From: an uncultured bacterium
Lineage (GTDB): Bacteria > Bacillota > Clostridia > Lachnospirales > Lachnospiraceae
DNA length: 64,000 nt
NCBI GenBank assembly: GCA_948467735.1
Contig: CAOKFN010000003.1
Location: 1-64,000 of the forward strand
Direction: 5' to 3'
Positions within the stretch are counted from its first letter, which is position 1. Each line of letters starts with the position of its first letter. Shown in pieces: positions 44,074 to 53,833 of the stretch. The notes under the pieces are model-generated. The model did not search any database and was not told where the DNA came from. It saw only the letters and a program-made list of their open reading frames with translations. Position numbers and translations under genes: made by a program.

Positions 44074-45144
44074 ATGAAATCAGCCTTTGTTTGTTGGACC
44101 CCATATCAGTTAATGAACACTTTGAATTTTGTGGCACATGACGTAAATGAAAGCAAAAAGAATGCAGATATATTCTTAATCGGCTATGATTCCGTTGCCG
44201 GATACATTAATGGCATCAAGGATTGTGGATTGTTTAGTAATGTTACACTAATTAATCCATATTGCTATGAAAATAGTCTCATTGGGCATGTAAAGAAAAC
44301 TGTTGATATAATTTTTCCTAAGAGCAGCATAAAAAACAAAATATATAATTTTGATATGCATTATTTAATGACCTATAATTATATATATGCTTCGGGCTGG
44401 GACAAGTTTTTCGTCAATCTTTCTAATATAAATCCTAAAGCTCAAATAATTTTGCTGGAAGACGGAATGGCCTCATATTTGGGGGATTTTAGAGAGAGAG
44501 AAATGTCTGCATTATATAAGCTGGTAAATCGCCTTTCAAAAAAGGGACCATTAAGTATCGATGTTAATCAAATTTATTTGTATGACTTAAAGCTTGCTGT
44601 TAAAAATGATATGTATCCAGTTAGTAAACTGCCATCCATTGATGAGAAATCCCTCGAATTAATTAAGAGAGTATTTGAATTTTCTCCTAATGACATATAT
44701 AAACAACATAAAGTTATTTATTTAGATCAATCATTGGATGATTTTTGGGCTGAAACATTGATAAGTGAAAAACAGATTTTTGAGATTTTATCAAAGTATA
44801 AAGATAAGGTTTTAGTTAGAAAACATCCCACACAAAACAGACGTTCTATCGACTTGCAGACAGATGAGGCAGCCTGCTTATGGGAGATATTATGTGGAGA
44901 ATACATATCCGATGACAGTGTATTAATTAGTGTTTTTTCAACGGCACAGTTCACTCCATACATTCTTTATAAAAAGAGGCCAAAGCTTATACTTTTATAT
45001 AAACTTCTCTTTAAGGATAATACAAAATTATACGGAGAAATATTTCAATTTGTAGAAAAATATAAAGCGGCAGCAGCAAGTATCGTGTATGAACCCAAAA
45101 CACTTCAGGAATTTGATGATATATTGCATAGCATCAAGACATAA
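44074..45144 (+). CDS. Sialyltransferase-like glycosyltransferase (nonulosonic acid transferase)
   Basis: The 356-aa protein starts with AFVCWTPYQLMNTLNF, typical of the GT52 and related families. It carries the two short motifs that define bacterial sialyltransferases: E-D-G at residues 129-131 (LLEDGMASY) and H-P at 251-252 (RKHPTQ), plus an S/T motif near 286-290 (SVFST). It would use a CMP-activated nonulosonic acid. The legionaminic acid genes downstream supply exactly such a donor, so it is the likely Leg transferase (inference from motifs plus context). The AT-rich gap before it (43902-44073) holds no recognisable feature. Confidence 0.78.
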   Translation: MKSAFVCWTPYQLMNTLNFVAHDVNESKKNADIFLIGYDSVAGYINGIKDCGLFSNVTLINPYCYENSLIGHVKKTVDIIFPKSSIKNKIYNFDMHYLMTYNYIYASGWDKFFVNLSNINPKAQIILLEDGMASYLGDFREREMSALYKLVNRLSKKGPLSIDVNQIYLYDLKLAVKNDMYPVSKLPSIDEKSLELIKRVFEFSPNDIYKQHKVIYLDQSLDDFWAETLISEKQIFEILSKYKDKVLVRKHPTQNRRSIDLQTDEAACLWEILCGEYISDDSVLISVFSTAQFTPYILYKKRPKLILLYKLLFKDNTKLYGEIFQFVEKYKAAAASIVYEPKTLQEFDDILHSIKT

Positions 45145-45178
45145 AATTAGAACCTTCAAGGAACAGTGAAAAAATAAT

Positions 45179-46582
45179 ATGCATCTGACAATAGGAAACA
45201 ATAAAGCGTTAAAATCAGGAATATATTATACCTTATCTACATTTTTAATAAAAGGAATAACATTTATTTCCACACCTATCTTTACCAGACTTATGAGTAA
45301 GGATGAATTTGGTTTGTATAATAGCTTTATATCCATGCAAATGATTATTTATACTGTTGTTACATTGAGTGCGGAGGCGTCGCTGATCAGTGCAAAATTT
45401 GATTTTAAAAAGCGTATTCATGAATTTATTAACTCAATGATATGGCTTGAAATTTTTTTATGTCTGCTTTGGAGCGCTGTTTTCAACATAGTACTTCCTT
45501 TTACACAAAGTAGACTGGAACTTTCAAAAACACAATTATTGTATATTATGCTGTATTGTCTGTTCTTTCAAATAATAGGAATAGAGCAGACATATAATCA
45601 ATTTACATTTAATTACAAAAAGACCGTAATTATAAATGTCCTGCTTGCAATCATAACAATGGCTCTTTCATTGGTTCTGGTGTGTGTCTGTGAGGATAAA
45701 GTAAACGGCAGAATTATCGGAGGCCTTCTGCCTGTCATTATGATTGGAACATATCTGGTAATAAAAAGAAAAATTGGTTTGGCATATAGGGAATGGGTAT
45801 CCGACTGGAAATATATTATTAAAATATGTATTCCATATGTCCCACATCTTTTGTCTATTACTATACTAAGTTCAATGGACAGAGTAATGATAAATAGTAT
45901 ATGCGGCGCAGAGGATACCGCGCTTTATAGTTTGGCATATAGCTGCGGAGGAATTTTAAGCATATTTGTTCAGGCAGTTAATAGCGCTTATTCTCCTTGG
46001 CTGGGCGAAAAACTGGAAGCCAAAGATCATTCTGCTATCTATAAAATGACCAAGACATATGTTTCGGGTTTCTTGATAATAGCTCTTGGAATAATGACCT
46101 TGGCGCCCGAAATTTTGCTTATTATGGGAGGGCATCAATATCAGGCCGCTATAGCCGTTATGCCTCCGGTAATTATTGGCTGCTATTTTCAGTTCATTTA
46201 CACAATGTTTGTAAATGTGGAACAATATTCAAAAAAAACAGGAGGAATGGCGGCTGCAACGGTCTGTGCCGCATTACTTAATTTCGTCTTAAACTTAACA
46301 TTAATTCCGCGATATGGTTATGCTGCCGCGGCATATACTACATTGGTCAGTTATATTGTATTAATGCTAATACATATGCTGCTGGTAAAAAGGATTAAAT
46401 TATTAAAGGTTTATAATATAAAAACTATATTAAGCTGCTGTGGCATTTGCTGTTTTGCGGGCTGCGGCATAATATTCAGCTATCAGGTAATGGTTCTAAG
46501 AATAATTTTTCTGCTCATTATTGTATTTATATTTCTGTTATATATAAAGAAAATTTGGGATGTAAGGAGAAAGTCATCATGA
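45179..46582 (+). CDS. Polysaccharide flippase (Wzx-type), locus B
   Basis: The 467-aa protein has about 12-14 hydrophobic segments with the typical N-terminal SGIYYTLSTFLIKGITFIST, then PIFTRLMSKDEFGLYN. It would flip the locus B lipid-linked repeat unit. The ribosome site is weak. The stop overlaps the start of the legB-like gene (ATGA). Confidence 0.92.
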   Translation: MHLTIGNNKALKSGIYYTLSTFLIKGITFISTPIFTRLMSKDEFGLYNSFISMQMIIYTVVTLSAEASLISAKFDFKKRIHEFINSMIWLEIFLCLLWSAVFNIVLPFTQSRLELSKTQLLYIMLYCLFFQIIGIEQTYNQFTFNYKKTVIINVLLAIITMALSLVLVCVCEDKVNGRIIGGLLPVIMIGTYLVIKRKIGLAYREWVSDWKYIIKICIPYVPHLLSITILSSMDRVMINSICGAEDTALYSLAYSCGGILSIFVQAVNSAYSPWLGEKLEAKDHSAIYKMTKTYVSGFLIIALGIMTLAPEILLIMGGHQYQAAIAVMPPVIIGCYFQFIYTMFVNVEQYSKKTGGMAAATVCAALLNFVLNLTLIPRYGYAAAAYTTLVSYIVLMLIHMLLVKRIKLLKVYNIKTILSCCGICCFAGCGIIFSYQVMVLRIIFLLIIVFIFLLYIKKIWDVRRKSS

Positions 46583-47790
46583 TATTTGATATTAATCAGT
46601 TTATAAATAAACATGTAACCCGGCGCCCCCAGAGCATGTTTCTTCAGGACATCGAAGAAAACCGCACGGAGCTTTCACAAAAAATTCAAGGGAAATCCGT
46701 TCTTGTCATAGGCGGAGCAGGCTCCATAGGCTCGTCGTTTATTAAGGCAGTCCTGCCTTTCAAGCCTTCCGTTCTGGTCGTGGCAGACATCAATGAGAAT
46801 GCCCTTGCGGAGCTTACCAGAGACCTCCGCTCTACGAAAGACATGTACATTCCGGATGATTACGCGCCCTATCCCATGGATTTTGCATCCGATGTATTCC
46901 GCAGAATGTTCCGCAGCCGGGGCGGCTTTGACATCATAGGCAATTTTTCAGCCCATAAGCATGTCCGTTCGGAGAAGGATATCTATTCCGTGGAAGCGCT
47001 TCTTCAGAACAATGTGCTTCACGCCAAGCTTCTGTTGGACCTTATGGCGGAATTCCCGCCGGAGGAATACTTCTGCGTATCCACGGACAAGGCGGCCAAT
47101 CCGGTAAATATTATGGGCGCAAGCAAGCGGATTATGGAGGATCTCATCTTTTCTTATTCGGACAAGTTCCCGGTAAAGACGGCGAGATTTGCCAACGTGG
47201 CATTCTCCAACGGCTCGCTTCCCGCCGGATTCCTAGAGCGGATTCGGAAGCTCCAGCCCATAAGCGCCCCGTCCGATGTAAAAAGATATTTTGTCTCGCC
47301 GGAGGAAAGCGGTCAGATATGCATGCTGGCGTGCATGCTGGGCGCAGACAGAGAGATATTTTTCCCGCGGCTGGAAAAAGAGCAGATGATGACATTTGAC
47401 AAAATTGCGGAAGCGCTGCTTTTGGAACATGGGTACACGATTCTTCCATGCCCAAGCGACGGGGAGGCAGTTGATAAAGCAGAGGCGCTCAAACAGGGAA
47501 GCCTCTTCTATCCCGTTCATTTCTCGCCGTCGAATACGTCGGGCGAAAAGCCATACGAGGAATTCTATACGGAGAGCGAAAGCGTTGACTTTAAGCGCTT
47601 CCACGCGCTGGGCGTAGTGGGCGGCAAAGGAATTCCGGACAGGCAGAAGCTGCAGGTCCTGCTGGAAGCTCTTGACAAGGCATTTGAGAAAGAACAGACC
47701 ACAAAGGAGGATGTAGTTGCTATCATAAAATCATATCTCCCCAACTTTGAACATATTGAAACCGGAAAATCTTTAGACAGCAAAATGTGA
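46579..47790 (+). CDS. legB: Sugar-nucleotide 4,6-dehydratase, LegB-like
   Basis: The 403-aa SDR has GGAGSIGSS in its Rossmann domain, the STDKAANP motif, and MGASK in place of the usual YxxxK, as in the CapD/WbpM/LegB group. In the legionaminic acid route of Campylobacter it makes the 4-keto-6-deoxy sugar from GDP-GlcNAc. I assign LegB because the LegC-, PtmE-, LegH-, LegG-, LegI- and LegF-like genes follow; a UDP-GlcNAc substrate is possible. The ATG at 46579 follows AAGGAGA and overlaps the flippase stop. GC content rises sharply here relative to the genes before. Confidence 0.85.
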   Translation: MIFDINQFINKHVTRRPQSMFLQDIEENRTELSQKIQGKSVLVIGGAGSIGSSFIKAVLPFKPSVLVVADINENALAELTRDLRSTKDMYIPDDYAPYPMDFASDVFRRMFRSRGGFDIIGNFSAHKHVRSEKDIYSVEALLQNNVLHAKLLLDLMAEFPPEEYFCVSTDKAANPVNIMGASKRIMEDLIFSYSDKFPVKTARFANVAFSNGSLPAGFLERIRKLQPISAPSDVKRYFVSPEESGQICMLACMLGADREIFFPRLEKEQMMTFDKIAEALLLEHGYTILPCPSDGEAVDKAEALKQGSLFYPVHFSPSNTSGEKPYEEFYTESESVDFKRFHALGVVGGKGIPDRQKLQVLLEALDKAFEKEQTTKEDVVAIIKSYLPNFEHIETGKSLDSKM

Positions 47791-47837
47791 AAGCATAAGA
47801 AGATAAAAACGCGGGCGAAAGGGAGGCGCAGTGCAGA

Positions 47838-49028
47838 ATGGAAAGGTTTATTCCGCTATCTATCCCCAATTTTGAGGGAAATGAAAAAAAGTATGTGCTT
47901 GACGCGCTGGAACAGGGCTGGGTGTCCACCGGAGGCGCATATATCACGAAACTAGAGCATCAGCTGGCAGAGTTTCTTCATACGGAAAATGCGGCCGCCT
48001 GCCAGAGCGGAACCGCCGCGCTGCATCTGTCTTTAGTGGAAGCAGGCGTCAGGCCCGGCGATGCCGTCATCGTGCCCCCGCTTACCTTTATAGCGGCGGT
48101 CAATCCGGTAAAATACCAGCATGCCGTCCCCGTGTTCATAGACTGCGACGACAGCCTGTGCATGGATCCTGTGAAGCTTCAAAGCTTCTGCGAGGAAGAA
48201 TGCGAGTTTAAAAACGGCGCCCTCGCCTATAAAGGAAAGACCGTCAGAGCCTTAATCGTGGTTCATGTGTTCGGGAACATGGCCGATATGGCCTCCATCA
48301 TGGAAACCGCTAAGAAATACAATATCAAAGTAATCGAGGACGCCACGGAGGCCTTGGGAACCCGTTATCTGGACGGGCCGTCCGCAGGAAAATATGCCGG
48401 AAAATACGCAGGCACAATCGGCGATTTCGGGGCGTTTTCCTTTAACGGGAACAAAATAATCACCACGGGCGGAGGCGGCGCAGTCACCGCAGGAGCGTCA
48501 GAAACCGTGGATCACCTGCGCTACCTGTCCACGCAGGCCAAGAACGACCCCCATTACTATATCCATGACGAGGTGGGCTACAATTACAGAATGACCAACC
48601 TGCAGGCCGCGCTGGGTGCCGCCCAGATGGAGGAGCTGCCGGAGTTCATCCGCCGCAAGAAAGCAAACTACGAAAGATACAAGAGGCTGTTTGAAGGATT
48701 TGAACTGGTAAAAATGCTGGAATTTCGGGAGGACACGGATTCCAACCGCTGGTTTTACTCGCTGGAAATCAACAGGGACAGAATTACCGCGTCCCTGCGT
48801 GAAATCATCGGCGAGCTTGAAAAGCGTGGAATTCAGACCCGGGCGGTCTGGGGACTTATCAACGAACAGCTTCCCTACCGGCTGGAAGATACATACAGGC
48901 TGGAAAAAGCGCCCTATTACGCGGGCAGAATCCTGAATATCCCGTCGAGCACCCAGATTACTGTAGAGGAAATAGAATATGTAACCGAACAGATCAAGGA
49001 AACACTTGAGAGGTTTTCGTATGAATAA
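47838..49028 (+). CDS. legC: LegC-family PLP aminotransferase
   Basis: The 396-aa DegT/DnrJ/EryC1 aminotransferase begins with the LegC-typical PLSIPNFEGNEKKYV and GWVSTGG. The PLP lysine is in FSFNGNKIITTGGGG. It would install the 4-amino group on the 4-keto-6-deoxy sugar made by LegB. It overlaps the next gene by 8 bp. Confidence 0.9.
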   Translation: MERFIPLSIPNFEGNEKKYVLDALEQGWVSTGGAYITKLEHQLAEFLHTENAAACQSGTAALHLSLVEAGVRPGDAVIVPPLTFIAAVNPVKYQHAVPVFIDCDDSLCMDPVKLQSFCEEECEFKNGALAYKGKTVRALIVVHVFGNMADMASIMETAKKYNIKVIEDATEALGTRYLDGPSAGKYAGKYAGTIGDFGAFSFNGNKIITTGGGGAVTAGASETVDHLRYLSTQAKNDPHYYIHDEVGYNYRMTNLQAALGAAQMEELPEFIRRKKANYERYKRLFEGFELVKMLEFREDTDSNRWFYSLEINRDRITASLREIIGELEKRGIQTRAVWGLINEQLPYRLEDTYRLEKAPYYAGRILNIPSSTQITVEEIEYVTEQIKETLERFSYE

Positions 49029-50097
49029 ACAGCAAATGTCTAAATTTATTGGCAATATCTCTATGACAATCGTGGATGCCATGTCAAAAATAGATGAGAA
49101 TGCCCAAGGTATCTTGTTTATTGAAGACAACGCCGGTAAATTGTCAGGATGTATTACGGACGGCGACATCAGGAGATGGATTTTAGGAGCGGGTGACATT
49201 CATGCCTGCGTGTGTGAGGCAATGACGCATTCACCCAAGTATCTCTATAGTGAAGAATTATCAAAGGCAGCGTATGTGATGAAACGGGAAGTGATTACAG
49301 CGCTTCCGATTTTAAATAACCGAAGACACATTGTGGATATCGTCCTTTTGAAAGAGGATGCAGGTTATCAAAACCAAAAGCAAAAAAAGAATCTCTCAAA
49401 AGTTCCCGTGGTGATTATGGCAGGCGGTAAAGGCACAAGACTTTATCCATATACGAAAATATTGCCCAAGCCGTTAATTCCTATCGGAGAAACGCCCATT
49501 GTAGAGAGAATTATTAATTGTTTTACGGAATATGACGTATCAAAATATTATATGACTGTCAATTACAAAAAAAGCATGATTAAATCGTACTTTGCCGATT
49601 TGAATCATACATATGAAATCAAATACATTGAAGAGACGAAACCATTGGGAACCTGCGGCAGCATCAAATTAATTGAGGATAAGTTTGACACCCCTTTGTT
49701 CGTAACAAACTGCGATACGCTGATAACGGCTGATTATGGCGATATTTACGAATATCATATGCAATCGGGAAATTCTGTTACGGTGGTCTCCGCTCTGAAA
49801 AATATAGGACTGCCCTATGGAGTCATTCACTCAGGGGATAACGGTGAAATCCTGCATATGGAAGAAAAGCCTAAGCTGTCGTATTTTATAAATACGGGTA
49901 TGTATGTGATAAATCCGGATACAATCGACAGAATTCCACCGGATAAAGTATTCCATATGACGCATCTTGTTGAAATGATTATGGAGGCCGGAGAAAAGGT
50001 GGGAATGTATCCTGTCAGCGAAGATTCCTTCTTGGATATGGGTGAATTTAGTGAAATGAAGCGAATGGAGGAGAAACTGAATATTGTTTCTGATTAG
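49021..50097 (+). CDS. ptmE: PtmE-like CBS-domain nucleotidyltransferase
   Basis: The 358-aa protein has a pair of CBS-like domains (residues about 1-118, with GCITDGDIRRWIL) fused to a nucleotidyltransferase (VVIMAGGKGTRLYPY; LPKPLIPIGETPIVE; LFVTNCDTL). This layout is that of PtmE, which makes GDP-glucosamine from glucosamine-1-phosphate for the GDP-based legionaminic acid route. The nucleotide specificity is inferred from family and context. ATG 49021 follows GAGAGG; the frame opening at 49006 begins with TTG. Confidence 0.85.
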   Translation: MNKQQMSKFIGNISMTIVDAMSKIDENAQGILFIEDNAGKLSGCITDGDIRRWILGAGDIHACVCEAMTHSPKYLYSEELSKAAYVMKREVITALPILNNRRHIVDIVLLKEDAGYQNQKQKKNLSKVPVVIMAGGKGTRLYPYTKILPKPLIPIGETPIVERIINCFTEYDVSKYYMTVNYKKSMIKSYFADLNHTYEIKYIEETKPLGTCGSIKLIEDKFDTPLFVTNCDTLITADYGDIYEYHMQSGNSVTVVSALKNIGLPYGVIHSGDNGEILHMEEKPKLSYFINTGMYVINPDTIDRIPPDKVFHMTHLVEMIMEAGEKVGMYPVSEDSFLDMGEFSEMKRMEEKLNIVSD

Positions 50098-50100
50098 GCC

Positions 50101-50670
50101 ATGGAAGATATTTTATTAGTTGGATATGGCGGACACGCGAAAAGCGTGGCTGATTGCATTGAAAGGCAGGAGAAGTATAGAATTATAGGCTATACGGATT
50201 TAAAGGAGCATGACTCTAAATATAGATATCTGGGTACGGATGAAGCTTTAAAAGACTGCTATGGCCATGGCGTAAAAAATGCGGCGGTTGGAATCGGCTA
50301 TATGGGGAAGGACGAGCTTCGCATGAAGCTGTATCAGAAGCTGAAATCTATGGGATTTACTCTGCCGACGATAGCGGACCCTTCAGCTGTTATCGCCGAA
50401 ACCGCCCGGATAGGCGAGGGAACCTTTATCGGCAAAGGCGCCGTTGTAAATGCCGAAGCTGACATAGGAAAAATGGTTATAGTGAACACGATGGCACTGA
50501 TAGAGCATGAATGTATGATCGGCGATTACGCCCATATTGCGGTAGCAGCCGTTCTATGCGGACAGGTGGAGGTTGGCAGTTCTGCGTTTGTGGGTGCAAA
50601 TGCGACGGTGATACAATGCAGAAAAATTGCGCCTCACCAGATTGTACCGGCGGGCGTAACAATAAGATGA
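50101..50670 (+). CDS. PglD/NeuD-type acetyltransferase (LegH-like)
   Basis: The 189-aa protein has a short N-terminal Rossmann-like part (LLVGYGGHAKSVADCI) and a C-terminal left-handed beta-helix (IGEGTFIGKGAVVNAEADIG). LegH and PglD N-acetylate the 4-amino group; NeuD O-acetylates sialic acids. Position between ptmE-like and neuB-like genes, with no other candidate N-acetyltransferase in the pathway, favours LegH. It starts 3 bp after the preceding stop. Confidence 0.82.
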   Translation: MEDILLVGYGGHAKSVADCIERQEKYRIIGYTDLKEHDSKYRYLGTDEALKDCYGHGVKNAAVGIGYMGKDELRMKLYQKLKSMGFTLPTIADPSAVIAETARIGEGTFIGKGAVVNAEADIGKMVIVNTMALIEHECMIGDYAHIAVAAVLCGQVEVGSSAFVGANATVIQCRKIAPHQIVPAGVTIR

Positions 50671-50685
50671 GAGGCAGGCGGCGGT

Positions 50686-51684
50686 ATGGAACATGTATGC
50701 ATTATTGCGGAGGCTGGGGTAAACCATAACGGAAGTTTTGATTTGGCAAAAAAAATGGTTGAGGCCGCCAAAGAAGCCGGTGTGGATTATATCAAATTTC
50801 AGACATTTGTCCCTGAAAAATTAGTGTCTAAATCTGCGGAGAAAGCCGAATATCAAAAGGAAACTACCGGTGCGGAGGAATCCCAGCTGCAGATGCTCCA
50901 AAAACTGACATTGACAAATGAGAATTTCATCGAGCTAAAAAACTATTGCACAGAAATCGGCATTGGCTTCCTCTCCACGCCTTTTGATTTGGAAAGCGTT
51001 GCATTTCTTGAAAAATTTCATATGGACTTTTGGAAAATTCCTTCCGGGGAAGTAACAAATTTACCATATCTGGAAGCAATCGCAAAGACAAAAAGAAAAG
51101 TTATCATGTCAACGGGCATGTGCAATATCAATGAAATCAAAGAAGCTGTGGCAGTCCTTGATAAATACGGGGTTCCTGAGATTGTACTGCTTCATTGCAA
51201 CACACAGTATCCTACGCCGTATGAACATGTGAATCTGCGCGCTTTAGAGACCCTAAAAAGCCTGACAGGAAAAAAGGTTGGTTATTCCGATCACACACAA
51301 GGGATAGAAATTCCCACGGCCGCGGCTGCAATGGGGGCATGCGTAATTGAAAAACACTTTACACTGGACAAGACCATGGAGGGGCCGGATCATAAAGCAA
51401 GCTTGGAGCCGCAGGAGCTTCGGCAGATGGTTCTGGCGATTCGGAATGTGGAAGCGGCGTTAGGAACGGGATTAAAAGAACCTTCGCCATCTGAGACTGC
51501 AAATAGAACAATCGTCCGAAAAAGTATTGTGGCAGGCCGGGCAATCAAAAAGGGAGAAATGCTTTCTGAGAATAATTTGACTGCAAAACGGCCCGGAAAC
51601 GGCATATCTCCCATGAAATGGCATGAAGTAACAGGCACAAGGGCAATCAGAGATTTTCTAGAGGATGAGTTGATAGAAATATGA
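50686..51684 (+). CDS. neuB: Nonulosonic acid synthase (NeuB/LegI)
   Basis: This enzyme condenses a 2-acetamido sugar (ManNAc or the 2,4-diacetamido-6-deoxymannose equivalent) with phosphoenolpyruvate. The 332-aa protein has the NeuB barrel (IAEAGVNHNGSFDLAKKM; YIKFQTF; STGMCNINEI; VGYSDHTQGIE; EKHFTLDKTMEGPDH) and a C-terminal SAF antifreeze-like domain (RKSIVAGRAIKKGEML). With LegB and LegC present, the product is probably di-N-acetyllegionaminic acid (LegI). The stop overlaps the neuC start (ATGA). Confidence 0.93.
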   Translation: MEHVCIIAEAGVNHNGSFDLAKKMVEAAKEAGVDYIKFQTFVPEKLVSKSAEKAEYQKETTGAEESQLQMLQKLTLTNENFIELKNYCTEIGIGFLSTPFDLESVAFLEKFHMDFWKIPSGEVTNLPYLEAIAKTKRKVIMSTGMCNINEIKEAVAVLDKYGVPEIVLLHCNTQYPTPYEHVNLRALETLKSLTGKKVGYSDHTQGIEIPTAAAAMGACVIEKHFTLDKTMEGPDHKASLEPQELRQMVLAIRNVEAALGTGLKEPSPSETANRTIVRKSIVAGRAIKKGEMLSENNLTAKRPGNGISPMKWHEVTGTRAIRDFLEDELIEI

Positions 51685-52844
51685 AGAAAATAGCGGTGAT
51701 TACGTCAACAAGAGCGGAGTATGGGCTGTTAATGCCGGTGATTGCCGCTTTGAAAACATATGAAACCAGTGAACTAAAAATAGAATTGGTGGTAACAGGG
51801 ACACATTTATCAGCGGAATATGGTCATACTCTTAATGAAATTCAAGACAGTGGAATCTATGTGGACCGGACTGTTGAAATACCTGTGGCTTCTAAGAACG
51901 CCGCGGACATTTCAAACAATCAAGCGATTACATTAATCAAATTTACGGAACTCTTTTGTACTGCTCAATATGACTGCATTGTGATTCTTGGAGATCGGTA
52001 TGAAATGCTTGCGGTGGCCATAGCCGCAGGGAACACACAGATCCCTATTTTCCACTTATGCGGCGGAGATACCACGGAAGGCGCGATGGATGAATGGATT
52101 CGGCATTCCATCACAAAAATGAGCTATCTTCATTTCCCAACAAATGAGGAAAGCTATCAAAGAATTTTACAGCTGGGAGAAGCGCCGGACAGGGTTTTTA
52201 ATTATGGCTCGACGAGCATAGATAACATAATTACCATTGCCAATATGTCCAAGGCGGAAGCGCTTGGAAGCTTGGGGATGCAGGATTGCAGCTATGCGAT
52301 TTGCACTTATCATCCTGTCACCTTGGAAAAAGGAAATATGGATCAACAGATCTTTGATTTCCTTGAAGCGGTGAAAGCATTTCCGGAGCTTGCGTTTATC
52401 GTGACAAAATCGAACGCGGACCAAGGCGGCGCATATATTAATGAACTCCTTGACAATGCAGAAAAGGCAATCGAAAATTTACACATATTTTCTTCTTTGG
52501 GCGCGGCCCGTTATCTTTCGCTGATGAAATATTCCGAGTTTGTTTTAGGAAATTCCTCAAGCGGTATTATTGAAGCTCCTGCATTTGGGATTCCGACAAT
52601 TAATATTGGAGATCGGCAGCGAGGAAGACTACAGGCGGACAGCATTATTAATTGTGCGCCGGATAAAGAAAGCATCATTGCTTCTATAAAAAGGGCCCTT
52701 GATGAGAAGTTTAAAATCACCAGCCATAATACTGTGAACCCATACGGCAGCGGACACGCCGCCAGACAGATTGCGGCAAAAATCGTGGAGGTTGTGCAGA
52801 AAGACGAAATAAATTTAAAAAAGAAATTTTATGATAATAAGTGA
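51681..52844 (+). CDS. neuC: Hydrolysing sugar-nucleotide 2-epimerase (NeuC/LegG)
   Basis: This enzyme epimerises C2 and releases the nucleotide, giving the free mannose-configured sugar for the NeuB-like enzyme. The 387-aa GT-B-like protein has the family hallmarks ITSTRAEYGLLMP, VVTGTHLS, ILGDRYEMLA and GNSSSGIIEAPAFG. In this pathway the expected substrate is the GDP- or UDP-linked 2,4-diacetamido sugar (LegG). Confidence 0.93.
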   Translation: MKKIAVITSTRAEYGLLMPVIAALKTYETSELKIELVVTGTHLSAEYGHTLNEIQDSGIYVDRTVEIPVASKNAADISNNQAITLIKFTELFCTAQYDCIVILGDRYEMLAVAIAAGNTQIPIFHLCGGDTTEGAMDEWIRHSITKMSYLHFPTNEESYQRILQLGEAPDRVFNYGSTSIDNIITIANMSKAEALGSLGMQDCSYAICTYHPVTLEKGNMDQQIFDFLEAVKAFPELAFIVTKSNADQGGAYINELLDNAEKAIENLHIFSSLGAARYLSLMKYSEFVLGNSSSGIIEAPAFGIPTINIGDRQRGRLQADSIINCAPDKESIIASIKRALDEKFKITSHNTVNPYGSGHAARQIAAKIVEVVQKDEINLKKKFYDNK

Positions 52845-52852
52845 GGAAAGAT

Positions 52853-53833
52853 ATGAATATTCTAGTCGTTGGTCTGGGGTCCATGGGAAAAAGGCGTATT
52901 CGGCTGATACGGGAATTATATCCGGATTTTGAAGTGGCCGGCGTTGACGGCAGGGAAGATCGCAGAAAAGAAGCGTCTGAGCTTTTCCATATTCCCTGTA
53001 TGGAATCAATCGAGAACGCTCATAAGGCATTGCATATTGAGGCTGCTTTCGTATGCACGGCTCCTCTTTCCCATAGTGCGGTCATTGGGGAATGTCTCCG
53101 ACATAAATGGGATGTATTTACGGAATTAAATTTGGTGCCGGACGGATATGAATCAAATATGAAGCTTGCCGGAGAAAACGGATGCCGCCTGTTTATGTCG
53201 TCCACTTTTCTATACCGAGAGGAAATTAACTACATTCGCAGCAAAATAGATCATCATCAGAAGTGGAATTACATCTATCATGTGGGGCAATACCTGCCCG
53301 ACTGGCATCCATGGGAGAACTATAGAGATTTCTTTGTCGGTGATAAGCGGACAAACGGATGCAGGGAAATTATGGCCATAGAGCTCCCGTGGATAATCCA
53401 GACATTTGGCGATGTGGCGGATACCCATGTCATTTCCGATAAAATGTCTGGCTTACATATTAACTATCATGATAATTACATGATTCAGCTAAAACATGCA
53501 AATGGAAATAAAGGAACCTTTATCGTGGACGTTGTGTCGCCTGCCGCTGTCCGAAAGCTGGAAGTTTACGGCGAACATAAGTATTTGGAGTGGAGCGGGA
53601 CTCCGTCTTCCCTCTATGAATATAACAGCCAGACAGATACGCTGCAGCAGGTTAAGCTATTGGAAATTGAAGAACACATGGAAGGCTACAAGACATTTGT
53701 TGTTGAAAATGCATACAAAAATGAAATAATTGACTTTATAGAGTATATTCAAGAGAACAAAGAACCAAAGTATGATTTCCGGCAGGATATGGAAATATTA
53801 AAATTGATAGACAAATTGGAGGGACAACAGTGA
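52853..53833 (+). CDS. Gfo/Idh/MocA-family oxidoreductase 1
   Basis: The 326-aa protein has an N-terminal NAD-binding Rossmann fold (NILVVGLGSMGKRRIRL) and the Gfo/Idh/MocA-type C-terminal domain. I prefer ATG 52853 after GAGGAAAG; a GTG at 52841 overlapping the neuC stop is possible. It lies with a second, distinct family member between neuC and neuA, so both are likely to oxidise or reduce a nonulosonic acid or its precursor. The substrate is unknown. Confidence 0.85.
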   Translation: MNILVVGLGSMGKRRIRLIRELYPDFEVAGVDGREDRRKEASELFHIPCMESIENAHKALHIEAAFVCTAPLSHSAVIGECLRHKWDVFTELNLVPDGYESNMKLAGENGCRLFMSSTFLYREEINYIRSKIDHHQKWNYIYHVGQYLPDWHPWENYRDFFVGDKRTNGCREIMAIELPWIIQTFGDVADTHVISDKMSGLHINYHDNYMIQLKHANGNKGTFIVDVVSPAAVRKLEVYGEHKYLEWSGTPSSLYEYNSQTDTLQQVKLLEIEEHMEGYKTFVVENAYKNEIIDFIEYIQENKEPKYDFRQDMEILKLIDKLEGQQ

